A stretch of DNA of 34,936 nucleotides from Spirochaetaceae bacterium. Its GTDB lineage: Bacteria; Spirochaetota; Spirochaetia; Treponematales; Treponemataceae. The position numbers and the translations under genes were made by a program. The notes under the pieces were generated by a model, which saw nothing but the letters and a program-made list of their open reading frames with translations, ran no database searches and had not been told where the DNA came from. Positions 9,437-16,864 of the stretch are shown piece after piece; position 1 is the stretch's first letter; the number at the start of each line of letters is the position of its first letter. The DNA is taken from NCBI GenBank assembly GCA_017936345.1, contig JAGBFT010000068.1, positions 1 through 34,936 of the forward strand, in the 5' to 3' direction.

Positions 9437-10725
9437 TGTCTGTATTAAAGATGGGACTTCGTTCTCTGCTGTATAGAAGAAAACAATACGTTGCCTTGTT
9501 TTGGGTATGTGTGGTTGGAGTGGGAATCTCTCTTTTCTGTCTCTTTCTTGTGGAGGGAATGCTTGATTCTCTGGAGGGTAAGGCCAGATTATACTATGGT
9601 GGAGACTTTACCTTTATTGGTGGACAAAACGACCTTACTTTTGACAATGTTGATGACTTTATAAAAGAAATTGTTCCCATATTCCCCCCAGATACAGTAG
9701 TTTCTTCCCGTTTTGACTACGATGCAGACTACAGCTCCTTTTACTTTGAGGGAACTGAGGCTCGGCAGCGGGTGATTAAGGGGATTGATTTTTCCAAAGA
9801 GGTGGAACTTTTCCAGGAGTTCAACTACTTGGCTGGCAATCCCTCAAAAATGGCCGGTTCAAATGGTATTTTATTGTCAGAGCCAATTGCCAAAAATTTG
9901 GGAGTTCAGGTAGGTGACAGCATTACCTTTCTTTTAAGAACTGTGCAGGGATACACAAACACGGTGATACTGGAGGTGCAAGGAATTTTCCGTGATTCCA
10001 GCCTCTTTGGAATGTACACCTCCTACATGGATATCGATTGCTTGAGAGAAAGTTATGGGATGCCTTCTCACTGGGCAAATAGAATCTGCATATCTTTTCC
10101 AGGGAATTATACAGCGACCAAAGCCGATGTACAGGAATTCCAAGCTAGGCTGGAGCAAAAATTCACCATGTTTCCCCTGGTAGATGACAAAGAAATTTTT
10201 TATGAGCCTCTTACCACTGGTCAATTTTCAGAACCACATTATGCCCTTGTTGAGCTCTATGCAAACCTGGAAGACTTGAAGATTGTAATAGATGCAATGA
10301 ATATCATTGCTTTTTTTATAATCTGTCTCCTTGTTGTCATAATAATGGTGGGAGTGAGCAGTACCTATCGTGTTATTGTGATGAAGCGTATTAACGAAAT
10401 TGGTATTTACAAGTCCATTGGAATGAGAAGGCTTGGTATATTTTCCTTGCTTTTGTCAGAGACATCAATACTGATTTGTGTTGGTTGCTTGGTAGGCATG
10501 CTTTTTTCCTTGGCCCTGTGTCAGTTTGTTTCATTCTTCAATTTTTCGTTTATTCCAGCCTTCGATGTTTTCCTTGTAGATGGAAGACTTCTCCCAAGTT
10601 TTTCTCTTCTGCAATCACTGGGAATATCAGTGCTGGTGTATGTAACAACCACTTTTGCTGTATTGTTTTCTGTACAGAAATCAGTGAGAATGACTCCCGT
10701 GGAAGCGTTGGGAGTTACAGAGTGA
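9436..10725 (+). CDS. FtsX/MacB-type ABC transporter permease, second subunit
   Basis: A 429-residue partner permease with the same layout: N-terminal membrane helix (about 18-40), periplasmic domain, then three C-terminal helices with RINEIGIYKSIGMRRL as coupling motif. The start is the ATG at 9436 that overlaps the preceding TAA. Open frame extends further upstream but only inside the first permease gene. With the first permease it would form a LolCE-like heterodimer. It lacks the acidic insert of its partner. The only matching ATPase gene nearby is the convergent one at 12882-13604. Confidence 0.9.
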   Translation: MSVLKMGLRSLLYRRKQYVALFWVCVVGVGISLFCLFLVEGMLDSLEGKARLYYGGDFTFIGGQNDLTFDNVDDFIKEIVPIFPPDTVVSSRFDYDADYSSFYFEGTEARQRVIKGIDFSKEVELFQEFNYLAGNPSKMAGSNGILLSEPIAKNLGVQVGDSITFLLRTVQGYTNTVILEVQGIFRDSSLFGMYTSYMDIDCLRESYGMPSHWANRICISFPGNYTATKADVQEFQARLEQKFTMFPLVDDKEIFYEPLTTGQFSEPHYALVELYANLEDLKIVIDAMNIIAFFIICLLVVIIMVGVSSTYRVIVMKRINEIGIYKSIGMRRLGIFSLLLSETSILICVGCLVGMLFSLALCQFVSFFNFSFIPAFDVFLVDGRLLPSFSLLQSLGISVLVYVTTTFAVLFSVQKSVRMTPVEALGVTE

Positions 10726-10732
10726 GGTCAAT

Positions 10733-11536
10733 ATGAAGAAAAAATTTACAATCAGTTTCTTTGTTTTAATGTTGTGTGGAGGTGTTCTTGTTTCCACCTT
10801 GATTGCGCAAACGACACAATCTTCAGAGGAACTCCTAAAACTTGCTCAAGACAACACCGCCTTCTTTGACACCGACTTTTCCGGCAGATACACTGTAGTG
10901 CAGGATAAGCCTGGTGAGGGAAAAAGTCTAACTGAAGCAATTATGTACCGCAGGGATAAAACCAATCAGTGGACAATCCTGGTAACAGGACCTGCCAATG
11001 AAAAGGGCAAGGGCTACCTTCAATCTGCGGGCAGCATTTGGTTCTACGATCCGTCTGACAAACGATTTACCTTTACCAGCGCAAAGGATAAGTTTCAAAA
11101 TACAAATGCCAATAATTCAGATTTTGCCCCCCAGTACTACTACAGGGACTACTCCATAGAATCAGCTGAACGGGTTAAACTGGGGAATTATAATTGCGTT
11201 TTGTTTGACCTTGTCGCAAAGGTTGAAAGTGTGGATTATCCACGTTTAAAGCTTTGGGTTACTGAAAACGATGGACTTGTTCGCAAGAAGGAGGATTATA
11301 GCCTTTCTGGTCAACTTTTGCGTAGCACAGCCGTTCCTTCTTACCAGGTTGTGGAGTACGCAGGGAAAAAATATTCTGTTCCAGTCAGTATGCTGATTAT
11401 GGACAACCTTAGGGGCAAGAGAATTGGTGGAAAAATACAGTATGAGCGAACCCAAATTTCTATTTCAAATGTATCTTTCTCAAAAGTTGACGATATTGTA
11501 TATACAAAACCGTATTTGGAAATGATGGGTGATTGA
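10733..11536 (+). CDS. LolA-like outer-membrane lipoprotein-sorting protein
   Basis: A 267-residue exported protein. The signal peptide is MKKKF plus a hydrophobic core ending near LIAQ at residues 22-25, with no lipobox Cys, so the product is a soluble periplasmic protein. The body has the beta-rich pattern of the LolA-like family (PF17131 type): LTEAIMYRRDKTNQWTILV, GSIWFYDPSDKRFTFTS and RLKLWVTENDGLVRKKEDY, the strands of the half-barrel that shields acyl chains in LolA. Its position after two FtsX-type permeases and before an outer-membrane protein suggests it carries the transported amphiphile across the periplasm. The next gene starts at its stop codon (TGATG). Confidence 0.85.
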   Translation: MKKKFTISFFVLMLCGGVLVSTLIAQTTQSSEELLKLAQDNTAFFDTDFSGRYTVVQDKPGEGKSLTEAIMYRRDKTNQWTILVTGPANEKGKGYLQSAGSIWFYDPSDKRFTFTSAKDKFQNTNANNSDFAPQYYYRDYSIESAERVKLGNYNCVLFDLVAKVESVDYPRLKLWVTENDGLVRKKEDYSLSGQLLRSTAVPSYQVVEYAGKKYSVPVSMLIMDNLRGKRIGGKIQYERTQISISNVSFSKVDDIVYTKPYLEMMGD

Positions 11537-12870
11537 TGAGGAAGCTGGTAGTAGCGGTAGTGTGTATGTGTCTTTGTTGGAGGGGCTTTGCGCAAGAGGA
11601 GCCTTCTCCAACAGAGGGTGACTATAGTTTTGCAGGTGAAAATGCCTTGGCAGGAGTTCTAGAAGAGCCCCCTGTAGAAGAAGCCTTTGCAGATGAAGAC
11701 CCCTTTGCCGATTTGTTTACGGTAGCGGAGGATGTGTCTGTAGAAAATCAAGAGCCTGTCACACCAAATTCTGTTGCTGCTACAGAAGAGAAGGAAGAAC
11801 CCAAAAACTTTTTTTACAAGCCTCTTACTTTTTCCGGTCACTTGGAAGCCCAAGTTGGTGTGTCGGGGGAATTTAAACAAGATGAGGCGGATGCAACAGG
11901 ATTTTTGTTGTTCAAAAATGATTTGTTTGTATCTGCACGGACCTCAAAAAATTTAGGGATGAGCGGAACCTTGACGATTCAATATCCAGATTTTTCTCTG
12001 TTTGTCAAATCCCTTTATTTTGACTACTTGTTGCTGGACAAGGTATACGTTTCGGGCGGAAAGAAAACCATCAATTGGGGATATGTTCAGTTGTTCAGTG
12101 ATATGTCCATCTTTACCTTTGACTTCCATTATGAGTTGACCCAAGAAAAAAAATACATCCCCACAAATATTTTATCGGATAGCGGCAGCATGATTTCACT
12201 CCATGTTCAAGTTCCTGTTTGGACAGGTACTGTCAGTGGCGTAATGTTGTATCCCACAGGGAGGAAGTCAGTCCCCAGTATCCATGACTTTACCTTTGCT
12301 GGTTCTGTGGAAATGACAGTCTGGGAAACAGCCGTCAATGTTTTTGGACGAAAAAATCCCTCTGCTGAAAGTGAGCTGTCCCAAAATGGAGCTTATAAAC
12401 CTCCTGTTTTGGGAATGGAATTTAAAAGAACCCTGCTGGGCAACGATGTGTATGGTCAGGTTGTAGTGGCTGTACAGGACTTTAAATCCTTGGAAAGTCA
12501 AGCTGGATATGAATCTGTGGTTTCCACCGCAGGATTTTATAGGTACTGGGACGGAATTATACCCAAGGTGGGAATTAACCTTGAATATCAGCACGTGTAT
12601 ACACCTGGGGGAGGACGGATTCATACCCATAAAACCGCTTTTTTAGGCGGCTTGTCCGGGTTTGGCTCAAAAAAGAACATGAGATTCGCCCTTGCTTGGA
12701 ACCACGAGTATATGACGGATGATGGTAATTTAAAGCTGGGCTTTACGGTAAGCAATGTTCTGCCCCATGCAAACTGGAATGCTGGATTGGAAATGGTCTA
12801 TGGGGGAGAATTTTCTCCTGTGCCAAAGTTTACCCTTGCAACATCAGTGACATTGTTGATGGATTATTGA
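11536..12870 (+). CDS. outer-membrane beta-barrel-like protein with acidic N-terminal segment
   Basis: A 444-residue exported protein. The signal peptide ends at about residue 20 (RGFAQ). It is followed by about 70 residues very rich in Glu/Asp/Pro (EEPPVEEAFADEDPFADLF) and then a C-terminal domain of about 350 residues made of alternating amphipathic strands with many aromatic residues and Gly, ending in FTLATSVTLLMDY. A terminal aromatic residue is usual for outer-membrane barrels. The acidic segment contains DLFTVAEDVS, close to DLFSSAEDVS in the first permease. The ATG at 11536 overlaps the previous stop by one base. A TTG one codon earlier is possible. Probable role: outer-membrane acceptor or channel of this export system. 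I recognise no named family. Confidence 0.75.
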   Translation: MRKLVVAVVCMCLCWRGFAQEEPSPTEGDYSFAGENALAGVLEEPPVEEAFADEDPFADLFTVAEDVSVENQEPVTPNSVAATEEKEEPKNFFYKPLTFSGHLEAQVGVSGEFKQDEADATGFLLFKNDLFVSARTSKNLGMSGTLTIQYPDFSLFVKSLYFDYLLLDKVYVSGGKKTINWGYVQLFSDMSIFTFDFHYELTQEKKYIPTNILSDSGSMISLHVQVPVWTGTVSGVMLYPTGRKSVPSIHDFTFAGSVEMTVWETAVNVFGRKNPSAESELSQNGAYKPPVLGMEFKRTLLGNDVYGQVVVAVQDFKSLESQAGYESVVSTAGFYRYWDGIIPKVGINLEYQHVYTPGGGRIHTHKTAFLGGLSGFGSKKNMRFALAWNHEYMTDDGNLKLGFTVSNVLPHANWNAGLEMVYGGEFSPVPKFTLATSVTLLMDY

Positions 12871-12881
12871 GTGGTCTTAGG

Positions 12882-13604
12882 CTACTGAATCATTCCGTCT
12901 TTGATTTTTATGACGTGGTTGGACATTCCAACAATCTTTGCATCGTGAGTTGAAAAAATAAAGGTTGTATTCAGCTCCTTATTCAACCTTTGCATCAGCT
13001 CTAGAATTTGGTCACCCGTTTTGGAGTCCAGGTTTGCGGTGGGCTCATCTGCCAGAATGATGGGAGCCTTTGTCACAAGAGCCCGGGCAATTGCTGTTCT
13101 CTGCCTCTGGCCACCACTCAGCTCCGATGGAGTGTGTTTTTCCCAGTCTGTAAGACCTGTTGTCTCAAGGAGATAATCAATCCACTGGTTGATTTCAGTC
13201 TTGGACATAGAATCCTTGGCGGGTGAATTCCCCAAGTGAAGGGGAAGGGCAATGTTCTCCCGCACATTTAAAACAGGGATAAGGTTAAAGGTTTGAAAGA
13301 CAAACCCCAACTGGGTCCGACGCAGGTCTGTAAGGCTTGTATCCAGTTTGAGCGGAACCTTTGTCTTAACATCCAGTTTAACATCCTTATAAACATCAAT
13401 ACCATTGAGAATAACTGTGCCAGAGGTGGGCATATCAGTAAGCCCAATAACATTCAGCAGTGTGGATTTTCCCGAACCAGAAGGCCCTGATATAGCTGCA
13501 AATTCTCCCGCCTCAATGGAAAATGATGCCTCCCTTACTGCATGAACCTGCACCTTGTCCATTTGATATGTTTTGCTGACATTTCTCAATTCAACGATGA
13601 CCAT
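12882..13604 (-). CDS. LolD/MacB-type ABC transporter ATP-binding protein
   Basis: A 240-residue ATPase. Walker A is GPSGSGKST (residues 40-48), followed by Q-loop FVFQTFNLIP, signature LSGGQRQR, Walker B IILADEP and H-loop STHD, all intact. The FNLIPVLNVRENIALPL pattern is typical of the LolD/MacB/FtsE branch that energises FtsX-type permeases, so it very likely powers the two permeases encoded at 7997-10725, although it is transcribed toward them from the opposite strand. The ATG at 13604 has no Shine-Dalgarno but lies six bases after a TATACT -10. A TTG 18 codons upstream would add a hydrophobic extension unlike the family and would fall within the promoter. Confidence 0.9.
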   Translation of the reverse strand: MVIVELRNVSKTYQMDKVQVHAVREASFSIEAGEFAAISGPSGSGKSTLLNVIGLTDMPTSGTVILNGIDVYKDVKLDVKTKVPLKLDTSLTDLRRTQLGFVFQTFNLIPVLNVRENIALPLHLGNSPAKDSMSKTEINQWIDYLLETTGLTDWEKHTPSELSGGQRQRTAIARALVTKAPIILADEPTANLDSKTGDQILELMQRLNKELNTTFIFSTHDAKIVGMSNHVIKIKDGMIQ

Positions 13605-13610
13605 GAAAAA

Positions 13611-13639
13611 AGTATATAATATTGTGATGAAAATGCCAA
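13611..13639 (-). promoter_or_regulatory. promoter of the ABC ATPase gene, leaderless-type
   Basis: Minus strand: TTGGCA (13639-13634), a 17-base spacer, TATACT (13616-13611), then only six bases to the ATG. Transcription should begin at or within a base or two of the start codon, and there is no Shine-Dalgarno. Confidence 0.65.
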
Positions 13640-13707
13640 GGCTAGATGGAATGTTCAAAAAAAAGCTAGTTTTAAGAAAAAAAATCGCAAAATTCTGAAA
13701 AATTTAT

Positions 13708-13736
13708 TTGACATATTGGAAATTCCGTGAGAGAAT
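13708..13736 (+). promoter_or_regulatory. promoter of sialidase operon 1 (shared module, copy 1)
   Basis: TTGACA (13708-13713), a 17-base spacer, GAGAAT (13731-13736). The spacer contains the short palindrome GGAAATTCC. The block TGGAAATTCCGTGAGAGAAT is identical in the promoter of operon 2 at 21762-21781. Confidence 0.7.
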
Positions 13737-13771
13737 AATCTTGTATGCAAGTAGTTGTATACAAGATTATT
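13734..13771 (+). promoter_or_regulatory. long hairpin/palindrome between promoter and RBS of operon 1
   Basis: Arms AATAATCTTGTATGC (13734-13748) and GTATACAAGATTATT (13757-13771) pair over 15 bp with one G-T wobble around the 8-base loop AAGTAGTT. It starts at the -10 and ends eight bases before AGGAGG (13779-13784). The same structure with compensating base changes occurs at 21776-21818. It could act as a DNA operator or as a 5' mRNA stem; the sequence alone does not decide. Confidence 0.75.
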
Positions 13772-13790
13772 TTGATCCAGGAGGAATGGG

Positions 13791-14876
13791 ATGAGAAAAA
13801 AAATCTTTTTGCTGGTTCTGTTGACAAGTTGTGCGATTAGTTTGTTTGGACAAAACAGAGATATTGATATTTCGAGTGAAAATATAGGGGGGGGGTATAA
13901 CAGCCTTGTATTAAGCTTTGAGGCAAATACCGGAAGACTGTCTGATGATACGGACGGCGGCCCCTTTTCCGGGAATGCCTTTGATTTTGCTGCTGAGGGA
14001 AGCCACACCTTTGGTTCCCTTCCATGGCTTTCCCTGTACGGAAAAATAGATTTCCGCTCATCGATTAATGTAAATAATGAAAATTTAAGATCTAAGTATC
14101 CTGATGAGGATAAAACTAAACATCCTAATATTTATCCCATTTATATGATGAACGGCACAACAGGTTCAAGTTTTGGGCTGAATTATATTGACCTGGGTGC
14201 TCGTCTTGGTGGTTGGGGTTCTGTTGGATTCCGCCACAACCTGCTCCTCAAAGGGGAGGCTCGCATTCCGCTGACCATCCAGTTGTTGGGTTCTTCCGAT
14301 GAACCCACATTTGCCATTAACGGGAACGGCATGAAACTTGCTGTTGCTCCTAGTGGTGGAAATCCTGTATCTATCTCTGTTGCCCTTTATGGTGGTATTA
14401 ACGCTTTCCCATACCGTATCGGCAAATGGTGGGATGTTCTTCCTGGAGACAAGGTTGGAGTGGATGCAGCTGGGGAAAGAGGTAAAGCAAATGAACCTTC
14501 TATTACAGACTTGTATGGTGGTATTACCATTTCTACCAGCTTTGGCTGGACAGATGTTCCTGTTGTGGAAGATTTTGGTTTAGCCTTAGATGCTAGTTGG
14601 CATACCAATGGTAATACCATTAAGGATAATAGCAATGCAGGTTATACACCATGGGATTGTGATTCTGCGGAAGCCCTTAAGTACAACGGGTTTTTGAGAG
14701 CTCAGGCAACTCTTTCTTATGCACCGAACAGTAAATTCTCTGCTTATGCTCGCTGTAGATATGAATACACCAATATTTTGCCAACTCCTCAAGGAACATA
14801 TTCTATTCGTGACAGAATGCTTCATGATTTTTATGTAATGGCCGGTGTGTCCTACAAGCTTGGAGGTGAAAAATGA
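13791..14876 (+). CDS. phase-variable outer-membrane barrel-like protein, first gene of sialidase operon 1 (ON)
   Basis: A 361-residue exported protein with a signal peptide to about residue 20 (SLFGQ), followed by a Gly/aromatic-rich beta-strand pattern through to FYVMAGVSYKLGGEK, as in outer-membrane barrels. No named family is recognised. Codons 33-35 are three GGG codons in a run of nine G. At nine the frame is intact. At ten the next codons are GTA TAA, and at eight a TAA follows within six codons, so either slip ends translation near residue 35-40. The start follows AGGAGG by six bases. The stop overlaps the sialidase start (ATGA), so loss of translation here may also lower the downstream genes. 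Likely role: surface protein or porin for released sugars (inference). Confidence 0.75.
   Translation: MRKKIFLLVLLTSCAISLFGQNRDIDISSENIGGGYNSLVLSFEANTGRLSDDTDGGPFSGNAFDFAAEGSHTFGSLPWLSLYGKIDFRSSINVNNENLRSKYPDEDKTKHPNIYPIYMMNGTTGSSFGLNYIDLGARLGGWGSVGFRHNLLLKGEARIPLTIQLLGSSDEPTFAINGNGMKLAVAPSGGNPVSISVALYGGINAFPYRIGKWWDVLPGDKVGVDAAGERGKANEPSITDLYGGITISTSFGWTDVPVVEDFGLALDASWHTNGNTIKDNSNAGYTPWDCDSAEALKYNGFLRAQATLSYAPNSKFSAYARCRYEYTNILPTPQGTYSIRDRMLHDFYVMAGVSYKLGGEK
13887..13895 (+). repeat. poly-G tract (9 G) in the operon 1 lead gene
   Basis: Nine consecutive G encode Gly33-Gly35, just after the signal peptide. In-frame at nine. Slipped-strand change by one base in either direction leads to an immediate stop. 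Equivalent in length to the tract at 21897-21905. Confidence 0.9.
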
Positions 14877-16765
14877 TTTTTTTTAAGAAAAAAATAGCTA
14901 TAAGAACCCTCATCGCAGTTGGATTGGTAACTTTCGTGGCTGGTTGCTACAATGTAAGTTACGAGATTCTTGAAGTAACTACCCTGGCTACTAGTGCTAA
15001 AAAGGTTTTTAAGTCTTTGGGGGAAGTTGTTTTGTTTGAAAAAAACAATGGACAGGTAATGATTCAAGATAATGAAGATACAGCAGAGAATCTTGAATCC
15101 ATTGAATACAACAATGGGTTGCGTATTCCTACATCTGTTCTTATTCCTGCTGGTGCCGTATTGCCCAACGGTCAGAGAGTTGGTTCTCAGGGGCGTTTAG
15201 TTGCAGTAGGTGATGCCCGCTGGACTGGTAACAGCGACCTTCCTCAGAAGGCATCTGCCTGGTTACGGTACAGTGACGATGGTGGCAAGAACTGGAGTAA
15301 ACCTCAACTTGCAGTCCACTTTGATGACTACGATATGAGTACTGCAAGTGGATTGACTATGGATGGTGTAGTTACAGGAGATCCCACCATTGGTCGTACA
15401 GCAACTAATCGTCTCATTATGTTGAGTACATTTGGTGGAACTTCCACAGGAAACTGGACAGGTGGATGGTCAAATCGGGGGGATGGGCTCAATCAACCGG
15501 GAGATGCTTATTTTCAAGTTGGCAACTCAACCAATGACTGGAATGACACACAACATTATCTGAGACTGAGAAAAAATACTAAGGAATATTTTGATAAAGA
15601 TGATACATCATTGGAACCTGGAACAGACCCGGATATGGATGGAAAGTATACGGAACCAAAATCTGATGGAGAAGTGTATACTGGTGATTGGATGGCTGAA
15701 GAGTTTCCAGCAACTAATGACAACTACTGCTATTATGTAGATGTAAGAGGTGGAGAAATTAAGAAAGCATCTGCTAATGGGACTTGTGATCCTGAAAGTG
15801 ACCCAGGAACAGGGCTTTTTGTGGATGAAAATTATTTCTTGTATTTGGATAGACATTTTGAACATAAGTTCATGGTTAAACAGTTAAAGAAAGAGGGAGG
15901 AGTTGTTAAAAAAGGGGAAAAAGATGTTCATTGTCATTTGTTTATGGGCTTGTCTCCCTATCAGGTATGGAGAGGTTGTACATTTATTGGTATGAGTTAC
16001 AGTGACGATGGTGGAGTTACATGGAGTCCCCATCGTGATATAACTTACATGGTACGCCCGAAAGAACATTCCGATAGAACGAATCGTTATTTCTTTGTAA
16101 GCCCTTGTGGAGGATACCTTCATGATGGGATGAGTGATGAAGTGGCTGAAAAACAAGGTGGAAATAATCGTCTTTTATTTAGTGCCTACTGTAGTGCTGA
16201 AGCCCCTGTAGTATTCTGGACAGATGATAATGGAGAAACATGGGAACATGCAACAGATGGAGGAAAAGGAGATCAGTATATGGGTAATTCTTCTTCTTCT
16301 GAAACTACCATTGTAGGTCACCCTGATGGTGTTCTTATTGCTATTTCCAGAGGGACACCACCCCAGTGGGCAGTGTCTTTGGATGGTGGCGTAACCTGGC
16401 AACCCAAAGGAAACTTTAGAGATATTCTCCCTGAAGTAAGCGGAAGAAACCTTATGAGTGCCGTTGTCTTGGATTGGACAACAAACACAGCAGGAGATAC
16501 TCTAATTGCATTGAGTGCTGCATGTAGTGCTGGTAATGATCGTAAGAATGGGCATGTTTTTATTCTCTCAATAGAACCTGATGGTAGTGGTAGTTACACT
16601 TTGAATCCAGCATGGAATGGTACTACTGTAAAATCATCGGTTCATACTGGTGATTACGCTTATTCTTCTGTATGTGAACTTGCCAACGGTGATTTGGCCG
16701 TATTCTTTGAGGGGGAAAGTTCAAATTACCTTTTAAAGTTTGTGGATGTAACACATAACGACTAG
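14873..16765 (+). CDS. exo-alpha-sialidase lipoprotein (GH33), operon 1
   Basis: A 630-residue lipoprotein. The signal peptide ends in the lipobox VAGC, acylated Cys25, so it is membrane-anchored and probably surface-exposed. It has the GH33 marks: RIP motif (R84-I-P), candidate acid/base Asp114 in VAVGDARW, and four Asp-boxes, SDDGGKNW (134-141), SDDGGVTW (377-384), TDDNGETW (450-457) and SLDGGVTW (502-509). The C-terminal YAYSSVCELANGDLAVFFE carries the nucleophile Tyr and the terminal Glu. A loop of about 200 residues rich in Asp, Tyr and Cys between Asp-boxes 1 and 2 is large for the family. It should release terminal sialic acid from glycoconjugates. GGAGG precedes the ATG, which overlaps the previous stop. 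It is followed by a terminator-like hairpin. Confidence 0.9.
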   Translation: MIFFKKKIAIRTLIAVGLVTFVAGCYNVSYEILEVTTLATSAKKVFKSLGEVVLFEKNNGQVMIQDNEDTAENLESIEYNNGLRIPTSVLIPAGAVLPNGQRVGSQGRLVAVGDARWTGNSDLPQKASAWLRYSDDGGKNWSKPQLAVHFDDYDMSTASGLTMDGVVTGDPTIGRTATNRLIMLSTFGGTSTGNWTGGWSNRGDGLNQPGDAYFQVGNSTNDWNDTQHYLRLRKNTKEYFDKDDTSLEPGTDPDMDGKYTEPKSDGEVYTGDWMAEEFPATNDNYCYYVDVRGGEIKKASANGTCDPESDPGTGLFVDENYFLYLDRHFEHKFMVKQLKKEGGVVKKGEKDVHCHLFMGLSPYQVWRGCTFIGMSYSDDGGVTWSPHRDITYMVRPKEHSDRTNRYFFVSPCGGYLHDGMSDEVAEKQGGNNRLLFSAYCSAEAPVVFWTDDNGETWEHATDGGKGDQYMGNSSSSETTIVGHPDGVLIAISRGTPPQWAVSLDGGVTWQPKGNFRDILPEVSGRNLMSAVVLDWTTNTAGDTLIALSAACSAGNDRKNGHVFILSIEPDGSGSYTLNPAWNGTTVKSSVHTGDYAYSSVCELANGDLAVFFEGESSNYLLKFVDVTHND

Positions 16766-16769
16766 GTTT

Positions 16770-16810
16770 TGTTCCGTTCAGCCTCGCTAAGGGTTGGACG
16801 GAACATTTTT
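16770..16810 (+). terminator. operon-internal intrinsic terminator
   Basis: Arms TGTTCCGTTCAGCC (16770-16783) and GGTTGGACGGAACA (16792-16805) form a 14-bp stem with two G-T wobbles and an 8-base loop, followed by TTTTT. It lies right after the sialidase stop and inside operon 1, so it probably reduces rather than ends transcription into the three genes beyond. Confidence 0.75.
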
Positions 16811-16864
16811 AGGGAGTGTTTTAGAAAGTCGACTTGTTCGTTGGCTTTTTTATGGGAGATTGAA

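Noticed and set aside
13605-13658. TTG start 18 codons upstream for the ABC ATPase
   Set aside because: This region is the promoter (TTGGCA-N17-TATACT) and the extension does not fit the family.
13734-13771. Invertible DNA switch based on the inverted repeat in the sialidase promoters
   Set aside because: The arms enclose only eight bases and no recombinase gene is nearby. A static operator or RNA stem explains it better.
16769-16864. Longer N-terminus for the beta-rich lipoprotein
   Set aside because: It would translate a terminator hairpin and bury the lipoprotein signal peptide. ATG 16865 has GGGAG upstream.
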